Origin: Sphaerolaimus hirsutus
Lineage: Eukaryota > Nematoda > Chromadorea > Monhysterida > Sphaerolaimidae
DNA length: 64,000 bases
Assembly (NCBI GenBank): GCA_964036195.1
Contig: OZ038457.1
Span: forward strand, 6,599,147 to 6,663,146
Direction of reading: 5' to 3'
Shown piece after piece: positions 36,401 to 47,000 of this stretch. A model generated the notes under the pieces. The model searched no databases and was not told the origin of the DNA. It saw only the letters and a list, made by a program, of their open reading frames with translations. The position numbers were made by a program, and so were the translations under genes. Position 1 is the first letter of the stretch; each line of letters opens with the position of its first letter.

Positions 36401-37263
36401 CCGTATTACCTCGAATTACCCCCCCTTGAATTTACCCCCCCCTCGAATTAACCCCACCTCAAAATGGGCTGGGGAAATAATAACCCCCTCCCCCTCGAAA
36501 TACCCCCCCTCCAGAATGATGTACATCATGTATGCGATGTACATGATGTACTTATTACAACTAATTTGCATTGCAGATACCGTATTTCCTCGAAATACCC
36601 CCCCCCTTGAAATACCCCCCCCCTCGTTTGACCCCCCCCTCTCGAGACCACTATGAAACAATCACCCCCCCCCTCGAAATACCCCCCCCCCCAAATTGAG
36701 TGTAAAGGGAACGTACATGACAATAACTGTAGTTTGTGTTCAGTGTACTGCAGAACACACGTGAAACAATGTCGGTGTCACGTTAGAACAGTGTACATAC
36801 CATCTACATACTAATATTAGTCTACAGAACCTTATAAATGGCGGTTTTTGTTGCATTTTTCGACGTCTGCGTACGTTTCAGACGACAATTTCGTACTTGG
36901 TTTTCAAAAATTTTCTTGTGAAACAATCACCCCCCCCTCGAAATACCCCCCCCCTCGTTTAACCCCCCCCCTCTCGGGACCACTATGAAACAATCACCCC
37001 CCGGGGGGTATTTCGAGGAAATACGGTACACGTCTTATACGCTCATTTGTGTACAGATGTACATCTATAGCCCCAATACTACCTATTTTCTCGCGTTTAT
37101 TACCATTTTTGTGTGTGAAAAAGCGTATTCTCTACTATGAATTTCACGAAAATTTCTGACAAAATATAAAAAAACCCTCGAATACCCCCCCTCGAATTAA
37201 CGCCCCCTCAAATTTTGCTGGCGAAATAATAAACCCCCATGGGGGTATGTCGAGATAATACGG
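36401..37263. repeat. TA-flanked G-run MITE (CCGTATTACC) split by a nested relative
   Basis: Outer ends CCGTATTACCTCGAATTACC and TCGAGATAATACGG. The interior is interrupted at GCAGA|TA by the CCGTATTTCC-type element 36580-37026. Rejoined halves match the layout of 32507-32884. Confidence 0.75.
36580..37026. repeat. TA-flanked G-run MITE (CCGTATTTCC family), nested
   Basis: Complete copy with C-run and G-run arms, TA flanks and the GATGGTATAAACACTGTTC-like core (in complement) shared with 26343-26779. Confidence 0.8.
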
Positions 37264-37498
37264 TATTCTGCACAGTAGTGTTATTTTAACGGTTGTGAGG
37301 TATAAATAGTCCCAGCCGAATAGATGCGAGGACTGAACGACTGAACCAATTATTTTTTTAAAATACCTATTTAGATCCCGGCAAACGCTTTGTTTGTACA
37401 CCTACATATCTATTGTACAATACATCTTATGTAACCACTACCTACACAGACAGATGTGTCAAAATCAATACAATGGAAGAAACGTTTACCGTATTTCC

Positions 37499-37746
37499 TC
37501 GAAATACCCACCCCCTCGATATACCCCCCCTCAAAATCGGCACTATGAATTTGTGGTCCGGGAAATGCATAACAGATGTTCAAAACACTTACTGTGTTAC
37601 GTTAGAACATCATTTATACCATTACATCTTTATATAAGGCTGTAAAAACTTATAAATGGTGGTTAATGTTGAATTTTTCACGTTTTTCTCTGAAAATTCT
37701 CACTCTGAAACAATCACCCCCCGGGGGGTATTTCGAGGAAATACGG
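37499..37746. repeat. TA-flanked G-run MITE (CCGTATTTCC family), short
   Basis: Ends CCGTATTTCCTCGAAATACC and GGTATTTCGAGGAAATACGG, flanked by TA. 248 bp. Confidence 0.8.
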
Positions 37747-38284
37747 TATGTCAAAATGGCGCCACACACGCTGAATGTAAACTGAATTCGTGTCAAATAA
37801 ATTTTAGTGAATCATGTGATTTTAACTTTCCTATCTGATAGAGCATAGTTTAATAATTTTACAAAGACAATTTCATGTCGGAAATTTTCATGACACTTTA
37901 TTTTCAAAGTTTCTGTTAAGTGTGATGCCTAAAATGTTTTTTGTTGCTATTTAGTTGACATTGACATGAATTAAGTTGACACGAATTTGCGATGTCAACT
38001 AGCGTGTGTCGGCCCAACTGATGAAAGGTTGGACCAATTCTGACCAGTGTAAATACAATATTGGATGTCAGCGACATTCACGCTGTAAAATGCAGTAAAC
38101 GTAAAATGTTTTCCGTTAATTTTTTGTTTCACTGGTTTGTTTGTTTTTGACAAGGGAGGAGTAGATTCGTTTAAATCTGGTTAAAAAACTACCTACACAA
38201 ACGATAACAAAGAAATGCAGGTGAGTCAGAGTCAAGGGCCCCGCAAAACATTTGAACATCGTTAGGCGACACATCTACCACAGT

Positions 38285-39150
38285 ATATCCTCGAATAAGT
38301 CCCAAGGCAGTTATTTTTTCGTAAAGCAGCGTTCACACGCTTTCGTGTGCCGACGAAAAAGTTTGGTGAAAAAGTTCCATAATTCTGGAATTAAGTTCCA
38401 TATCTGCAAGAAAACGCGGTGGAGTGTGCTCACTAGTTGAGTGTACACACATGCCAATTTGCAGATAATTTGAGCATGTCGTTCAAGAATTATAGGCATT
38501 TGAAAATGAATTTTAGTTGTCGGTTCGGTTTTTGTTTTGAAACCGAACCGACAACTGAAATTCAACTTCAAATGCTTATAAGTCTTGAACGATAGGCTCA
38601 AATTATCTGCAAATTGGCATGTGTGTACACTTAACTAGTGAGTAGAATTCACTGGCTTTTCGCGCAGATACGGAACTTTATTCCGGAATTATGGAACTTT
38701 CTTGCTTAACTTTTTTGTCGGCACACGAAACCGTGTGAACGACCCTTAAGAGTTTTTGAGGGGGAGTTATAGAAGGGGGCAGAAGTTATTCAAGGGTGGG
38801 GGAGTTATTTTTTCTGTTAACTCATTCATTGTATGAATGCATTCTGTTAACTCATGTAATCCAGGTATTTAACAGTTCAACAACAACAAAACAGTGTGTA
38901 TACACTGCGTACACGTTATGTATCTGCAGTCGCTGCTATACGTTAACATTATTGTGTTGTTTTTTTGTATTTTGTAGGATATTTTTCACACAGAGAGGGA
39001 GTTATTCAAGAGGGGGGAGTTATTCGAGGGGGAGTTATTTTTTCGTCAGACTTTTTGAGGGGGGAGTTATTCAAGGGGGAGGAGTTATTCAAGGGGGAGG
39101 AGTTATTCGAGGGGGAGGAGTTATTCGAGGGGGGTCTTATTCGGGGTAAA
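38285..39150. repeat. Degraded G-run repeat hosting a fold-back
   Basis: Left part TATCCTCGAATAAGTCCC, right part a series of GGGGAGTTATTCAAGGGGG-type units (38760-39148) ending TATTCGGGGTAAATA. The fold-back 38330-38741 interrupts the left end. Confidence 0.5.
38330..38741. mobile_element. 412-bp fold-back element
   Basis: Arms begin CGTTCACACGCTTTCGTGTG and end CACGAAACCGTGTGAACG. The inverted repeat continues through GTGCCGACGAAAAA and CAAATTATCTGC to the centre, where CGGTTCGGTTTT meets AAACCGAACCG (about 38520-38550). No ORF. Confidence 0.8.
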
Positions 39151-39264
39151 TAAAATCTGAATGGTAACCAGTCGACCCAGTTGACACCCGATGTCATTGT
39201 CAAATTCAGAGCGATTTCGCCACGATTTTGTTCGAAAATGCCCAATTTTACTGTTGTATTTTAT

Positions 39265-40341
39265 TAGGGTGTAAACTAAGTTTCTTACATTTTTTTGCGA
39301 TCACATTTTTGTTTCCCATTCTGTTGTACATAAATCGATTTTGATGCCGTTTGAGTATGTTGGGTTTTGGGGTCTGGGCTATGACGAATTGTTTTGGTTT
39401 GCTCGAATAATCCCCTGGTCCTGAGATAAGGGGTGTCTATAAAAAGGTGGTCATTTGCGAAATTTTTGGGTGTCGCTTGGAAAACGCTAAATTTGCACAT
39501 CAATAACTCAGCTACTTGTGATCCGATTTTAGTCATTTAACTTTTAAAATGATCACAAATATTTGGAGAATCCATTTCTGTTGTCAAGTAGGTGATATAC
39601 AATTGTGTAAATGTCGATTTGGCCCATTTTCTGAATGCTAAATTTCTCTATAAATTTGTTGTGTGAACATGCTATCTTATTCTCCTGATCGAGAGAAACT
39701 CAAAAATCAGCAAATAAGATCGATATATCTTTCCAATCAAAAGTTATAGCACTTCAAAGTTCCGCCTCCCAACCATACAATTAACTGCATGAATAATGAT
39801 GCATGCAAATTCAAAACTCCATATTTCGATTATTTCTTGACCGATTTTCGCCAATGAACGCTTAAAATGATCAGAATAACATGAAGATTGTATTTTTATA
39901 TTTTCCGATCAGGAGTACCAGATACATGTTCACAAAAAAAACTATCGAGAAAATTTGCATTCAGAAAATGGGCCAATCCAATATATGCATAATTGTATAT
40001 CACCGATTTGACAACAGAAATGGATTCTCCAAACATTTGTGATCATTTTAAAAGTTGAATGACTAAAATCGGTTCACAATAGCCGAGTTATTGATGTGCA
40101 AAGTTAGCGTTTTCTGAGCGACACCCAAAAATTTCGAAAATGACCACCTTTTTATAGAACCCCCTTTTCTCAGAACTGGGGGATTATTCGAGCAAACCAA
40201 AACTATTCGTCATAACCCAGACCCCAAACCCCAACATACTCAAACGGCATCAAAGTCAGATTATGTACAACATAATGGGATGCAGGAATGTGCATTTCTA
40301 TGAGATCGCAAAAAAATGTAAGAAACTTAGTTTACACCCTA
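39265..40341. mobile_element. 1.08-kb fold-back element
   Basis: Ends TAGGGTGTAAACTAAGTTTC and GAAACTTAGTTTACACCCTA are perfect complements. The repeat continues through TTACATTTTTTTGCGATC and the block GGGGTCTGGGCTATGACGAA/TTCGTCATAACCCAGACCCC. Inner AATAACTCAG and TTATAGCACTTCAAA phrases recall the mariner-like element 31076-32353. Confidence 0.8.
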
Positions 40342-40357
40342 ATACCTTATCCCAATG

Positions 40358-40853
40358 CAGGGGTACCGTATTCTAGATTTTGACCCTCCGGGGGGTTGGA
40401 TAGACAGCTGAGCGGCCACCGCGAAAGATAGATAGCTGGAAAAAAATTGGGGGGGGGGGGGTTGCGGATGTTCGATAGGTTTTTTCAAGGAGTATAAGGG
40501 AGAATAGAACTAAAATTGGCTAAAAGTAGGTGAAAAATGGCTAAAAATAAGTATACAAGCGCATATAGTACTAAAAATAGGCAGTTAGACGCATGAACTA
40601 GTGATTTTGGAGGTGAAAATCTATAAAAAGGTATGAAAAAGAGCGATTTTGAGCAAGATTGGGCTATGAAAAGTTTCTAAAAAATCGCACCAGATAGGTA
40701 TAGAGCTGACCGATTTGGGGGGGGGGGTTAGGGTATAGTAGCCCAAAATTTTGCCTCCGGGATAGATAGATAAAGCTGAGCGGCCTCCAGGATAGATAGA
40801 TAGCTGGGCGGTTGGGGGGGGGGGTAACCCCCGCTCCCCCTAGGAGACCCCTG
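40358..40853. mobile_element. hAT-like element (CAGGGGT ends, GATAGATAG units), intact copy
   Basis: Starts CAGGGGTACCG and ends GGAGACCCCTG, with the exact 8-bp flank TCCCAATG. It contains GATAGATAGCTG units, G runs and AAAATAGG/TAGGTGAAAAATGGC phrases. It is the reference copy for fragments at 267-475, 20497-20692, 24990-25100, 45250-45845, 55965-56870 and 59740-60020. Confidence 0.8.
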
Positions 40854-41022
40854 TCCCAATGGTCAACTTCCTAGTAATCACAACACGTGTGATATATTCA
40901 TTTCACATAAATACGCAGTGATTTCCTGACAGATCAGCAGTATATTTGTTGGCAGACCAATTGGCGCCGATCGATAATAATCTCGTAAAAAGTCGATAAT
41001 TTTTTTGATCACCCAGTCAAAC

Positions 41023-44000
41023 ATGGGTAAAGGTTGGTCGGGTAAGAAATCGAAGGATAAGAAGAACAAGGTGAGAAAAATCACATGCAGCATGAAAAAA
41101 CGTGAAAAAATATGCATTGTGTGAAGTGCGTGCATTTTGTTAGAAACAAGAAAAATTTCAAACTATTGCATTATGTATTTGCATATGCATCAGTAGGTAA
41201 AGAGACGCAATGAAAACTTTAGCTCACTGTTTGACCGGGGATGATATGAATAATGGCACCGTGTTATTTTCCCACAAAAAACACATTTGCATCACGCAGT
41301 ATGGAGGCTGTCAACAAGGGGACTACCCGCGGCAGCAGTATGTACAGCAGGGCAACCCACAGCAGCAGGGGTACCCACAGCAGCAGGGTTACCCACAGCA
41401 GCAGGGGTACCCAGAGCAGCAGGGTTACCCACAGCAGCAAGGTTACCCACAGCAAAAATCTATACCCACCTGTGGATAGGTACTAGTAGTGATGTAAAAG
41501 CGCCATGGCGCTTTTGGCGCTCGGCGCTATTTTTGACAGGCGCCAGGAATAAAATGCCTGGCGCTGGCGCGTGGCGCTAGCGCCAAAGCAAAAAGCGTCA
41601 TGGAGCTTCTGGCGCATGGCGCTAGGCGTCGGAAAAGCACCATGTCGCTTTAGGCGCTTGGCGCCAAAGTTCTGGCGCTTTTCACATCACTGGCTTTTTA
41701 ATATAAAAACTTCTAAATATGTGCTTTTTATATTTTCTCTGGGTGTTGTTATCAGAGAAATTGAATTATAACGCCCCCAACACCCCTCCTCCCCTTCAAA
41801 ACCCCTGCTTTTCGTGTTCGTCCCAGATTTTTTCGGAGCATTTTTATTAGGTATATTTTTTTTTTGAACTATTTTCTGCGATTGCCAACTCGCACAGTAA
41901 TTGACAACCAACAATACTGACGCAGGCGGTTCTTACCCCCCTCAAGGGGGTCCCAGCCCCAGCTATCCGCCGCCGCCCGCACCAGGGCCCGCCTACCCGC
42001 AGCAAGTGAGTATAAAAAAGTGAAAACACAAGGTGGGACTAAAGTGAATTGCGAATGGTAAAATATCACTAGCAGAAATTATTGCTCACAAAACAAATGA
42101 GGCGTCTACTTCTTAAAGGTCCAAAATAGGCAATGAAGATTGAGGTCAGTACGGAAACGGCATTTGGAAACGACAATCATTTGGGGACAATTTAAAAAAA
42201 TCTCCAGCAAAAACTCGACAACTGAGGCGTCTAATTCTAAAAGTCGACAAGTCCACAAAATGCGATTTCGAGTAAATCGCATTTTAGGTTTTCAGATCAA
42301 TTTGTGGTCTGTGCAGCGTGTCAATCTGGCTCTCTCATGCTTTACATTAAGTTCCCATATGTTGACAATAAAGTGTCAAATTTTCAACCCTGCTCTCAAC
42401 GTTTATGTGAAAAATGGGGTGTCCATAAAATGCCATTTGGATATTTGCAAGAAATCAGCAGCAAAATGCAGTAAACAAAGGTGGACTTGTCGACTTCTTG
42501 CTGCAAACACCTTCGGACTTGTCAACTTCTTGCTTTAAACCATGTGGACTTGTCGACTTTTTGCACTTGCAAACATTTGATTTAAAAGCACCCGGAAGTT
42601 GCGCCATTTTTATGAGTCACGCTATCGACTCCAAAATAGCGCCATTTCCATGGTGTTGGCGCCATTTTTATGGAGTGGCGCTATCAACTCCAAAATAGCG
42701 CCATTTCCATGGCGTTGGTGCCATATTATGGAGTGGTGCTATCAACTCCAAAATAGCGCCATTTCCATGGCGTTGGGACCATTTTTATGGAGTGGGCACT
42801 ATCAACTCCAAAATAGCGCCATTTCCATGGCGTTGGGCGCCATTTTTATGGAGTGGCACTATCAACTTCAAATAGCGCCATTTCCATGGCGTTGGCGCCA
42901 TTTTTATGGAGTCGCGTTATCGACTCCAAAGTAGCGCCATATTTCCATGGCGTTGGCGCCATTTTTATGGAGTGGCGCTATCAACTCCAAAATAGCGCCA
43001 TTTCCATGGCGTTGGCGCCATTTTATGGAGTGGCACTATTGACTCCAAAATAGCGCCATTTCTATGGCGTTGGCGCCATTTTTATGGAGTGGCGCTATCG
43101 ACTCCAAAGTAGCGCCATTTCCATGGCGTTGGCGCCATTTTTTATGGAGTGGCGCTATCAACTCCAAATAGCGCCATTTCCATGGCGTTGGCGCCATTTT
43201 TATGGAGTGGCACTATCGACTCCAAAAAAGCGCCATTTCCATGGCGTTGGCGCCATTTTTATGGAGTGTTGCTGTTGACCTCCAAAGTAGCGCCATTTCC
43301 ATGGCGTTGGCACCATTTTTATGGAGTGGCGCTATCAACTCCAAAATAGCGCCATTTCCATGGCGTTGGCGCCATTTTTATGGAGTGGCACTATCGACTC
43401 CAAAATAGCGCCATTTCCATGGCGTTGGCGCCATTTTTATGGAGTGGCGCTATTGACTCCAAAATAGCGCCATTTCTATGGTGTTGGCGCCATTTTTATG
43501 GAGTGGGCGCTATCGACTCCAAAGTAGCGCCATTTCCATGGCGTTGGCGCCATTTTTATGGAGTGGCGCTATCAACTCCAAAATAGCGCCATTTCCATGG
43601 CGTTGGCGCCATTTTTATGGAGTGGCACTATCGACTCCAAAATAGCGCCATTTCCATGGCGTTGGCGCCATTTTTATGAGGTGTTGCTTGTTGACTCCAA
43701 AGTAGCGCCATTTCCATGGCGTTGGCACCATTTTTAAGGAGTGGCGCTATCAACTCAAAATAGCGCCATTTCCATGGCATTGGCGCCATTTTTATGGAGT
43801 GGTGCTGTCGACTCCAAAATNNNNNNNNNNNNNNNNNNNNNNNNNNNNNNNNNNNNNNNNNNNNNNNNNNNNNNNNNNNNNNNNNNNNNNNNNNNNNNNN
43901 NNNNNNNNNNNNNNNNNNNNNNNNNNNNNNNNNNNNNNNNNNNNNNNNNNNNNNNNNNNNNNNNNNNNNNNNNNNNNNNNNNNNNNNNNNNNNNNNNNNN

Positions 44001-47000
44001 NNNNNNNNNNNNNNNNNNNNTTATGTCGACTTGTTACGTATATTGGTTTTTGTCGAATGTTCATGACTAAGTGAAGTTGGCCATGGAATAGTGTTTAAAT
44101 TAGGTTACAATAGAAGGTTAATTCATTAGCAGTGATTTTCACACTCTACAAGTTTATGGTGGCACATGACTGGATATTGATACTAGGGTTGGAAAAAAAC
44201 GTTTTTTTAACTCGATGTTTTTATTTATTTAAAAAACGTTTTTTTAATAAAAAAACGTGTTTTTTTAAAGCTCCCAGATATGACCTTGTGTCAACATATA
44301 TAGGTAAATCAGACAGTGGCAATACTCTGTGATGTTATATATGACCATATAATGGCTGTTGAGCCATGGGATAGCATTATAAGTGGTGATTTGTGTCAAA
44401 AATATCCATTTTTTTGTCGATACATTCGTATATCGCCTTATAGTCAAATGTTCGTGACTTCAGGTGAAGTTTGGCACGGAATAGTGATGAAACAAGGTTA
44501 TAAAAGGAGGTTGTTACTTTGGGAGTGAAGTTACACACTGTGGAGGTACATGGAAGCACATTACCTCAATATTATATACTACACCAACATATGACGGCTT
44601 ATTAACCCATGGTAGCATATATAAATGGATACTTTGGTTTTGTGGCATTTTTAGCATCAATGAAAACAACCACCAATGTCAATTTGTGTGTGAAATTGCA
44701 CGCTTGCAAAATACCTAGTGCTTAGTACTAAAAATTTCGGTCGATGTTTTTTAAAAATCAGATTTCAATCAAGATCATTTCAGATGTCATGTTTTTAATA
44801 AAAAAACTTTCTTTTTAAACGTTTAAAAAAAACATCGGCCAACCCTAATTGATACAACACTAACATATCACAGCTTATTATGACACAATAGCATGAACAA
44901 ATTGAAGCTTTTACACTAAAAATGCTTCAAAACCAATGAAAACCACCACAAATAGTAAATTGCAGGTGAAATTGCGCGCTTGCACACAAAAAATTGTAAA
45001 ATACCGAGCACTTAATACTAAAAATTTTGGCCAAGGTTTAAAAAAAACGGTTTCGATGGTCGGTTTTTTTAAATAAAACGTTTTTTATTTTAAAAAACAT
45101 TTGAACAAAAACCTCTGCCATCCCTACTCTGGAAAGTGAAAAATGAATTATATATAGAGTGTGGTGCGGAAAGGCGCGCTCGCATGAGAAATTTTTGCTA
45201 TGTGGGTACAAAATCGTACAAAAAAGGCGGGTACATTCCTGGCACATTTTTTTGTCCCCCCCCCGCCCCCCTGAGACAGATAGTAAATAGCTAAAACGCT
45301 AAAAGTGAATCGTTTGGGGGTTCGCGGGGGTTCAGTATATTGGGGGTTGGGGGATACACGGGGGTTCAATATATAGGCTTTTTTGCGGCGTAGAAGGAAA
45401 AAAAGATAAAAATGGCTAAAAACAGGTCACAAATCATTAAAGATTGGTTAAAAATGGCTTAATATAAGTGAAAACATGGTTTAAAATGGGTAAATAAACA
45501 CATAGTTGAGAAGGAGAGAGAATTCACTAAAGCTGCAATTCTCATGTTGCATGGAGATATCACCTGAAAAAAAGCTGGTAGGTTACATCAACTAGCGATT
45601 TTGAAGGTCAAAATTGCTAGGAATGTATAAAATATAGCAATTTTGAGTGTAAATAGGAACAAACATTCTCAAAAATTCGCTTCCAGATAGATAGGTAGCT
45701 GGCGATTTTTTTTTTGGGGGGGGGGGGTCGAGGGATAGTAGCCAAAAATTTCGCCTCGGTAGAGATAAATTTGGGGTTATATAGATAGCTGGAGCGTTTT
45801 GGGGGTAACCCCCCACCCCAACCCACACTGAACCCCTGGTGGCGTAACTGATTCTTAGAAAAAAGACAGCCCAGGGGTTTCCTCAAGGCTCAGGGAAAAA
45901 GATGACACATAGTGAAACTAGTTGAAACTAGGTACACAACCATGCATATAGGCAAAAAAAGTCGATAAAAGGCATGTGAAATAGGCATTAGTACTAAACA
46001 TTTTGGCTGGGTGTGTTTAGAAAAGTTTCGATGGTCAGGGTTTTTAAAATAAAATAAAAAAACAATATTTTTTACCTTTGGAAAAATTCAAGCCATCCCT
46101 AATGCACACAAAATTTATGGGAGGTGAAGGTGACAACAATCCTGTTTCTCAATCTAAAAGGAACCAATTGAGAATTTTACTCAATCATTTTACACTTTGA
46201 ATTTAGAATTTTACTTCTGTTTTGATGAAATGGGGCCACGCTACAGTTGCCACTCATGGGCATTGTGGTGACATCAATGCTGGAAATTGGTGTTAGGGAT
46301 GTAAAAACACTTTTTCGTGGATGCTCTTTTTCAATAAAATCACTTTGCAAGTAATACACAGGTATTTATAATCACAAGCATCACTGTGCTTGCAATTTTG
46401 TCACCAAGCAATACACAGTTAGAAAGAAATGACAAAGTGGACATTGGCTTGACAGCCATACTATCAACAATTTTATTCCTCATGATGACATCAGAATCGA
46501 TGCCCAAAACTGATGGAGATTGCCCTGTTTTAGGTAAGGTACATGCATAGTAAGATACCATATTTTTTCTTCCCAGGGAGTTTTGTTATTTCAGCAGTAA
46601 ACTTTGACAGGGGTTTAATAAGGGTATCCACTAGCAGCACTTCAAGGTATACCAAGTATATTCAGTGCAAAATGTCAGGCATTTGTTTCAGCCAACTTTA
46701 GTAAAAAGATCATAAACTGCCAATTGTGAAGGATGCCTTTTCAAAACATAAAAGGGAAAAATAGCCAGAAATTGTATATAAAAAAGCACATCTATAGCCA
46801 ACATACTTGAAAAAGCATGGATTGTAGTAGATTTGAAGCTGAAAATGGGCAAAGTGTATGAAAATTGGTGCTAGCTTTCTCAAAACGGTGACTTCAAAGA
46901 GTTTTTATATTTTCTCCCACATAAAAAACTTTTACTCTAATTTACTCGCAAGCAAAAGTCAAAAAATTTACTTAACACTTTACAAAAACACTTAATAAAG

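Noticed and set aside
42599-43586. Series of ORFs with repeated EWRYRLQ/GALSTPK-like peptides
   Set aside because: They are translations of the 59-bp minisatellite, broken every few units by frame changes.
42601-43820. CRISPR-like array
   Set aside because: Direct tandem repeats with no spacers, in an animal genome: a minisatellite.
43741-44074. ORFs running through the N gap
   Set aside because: Artefact of translating N as open sequence.
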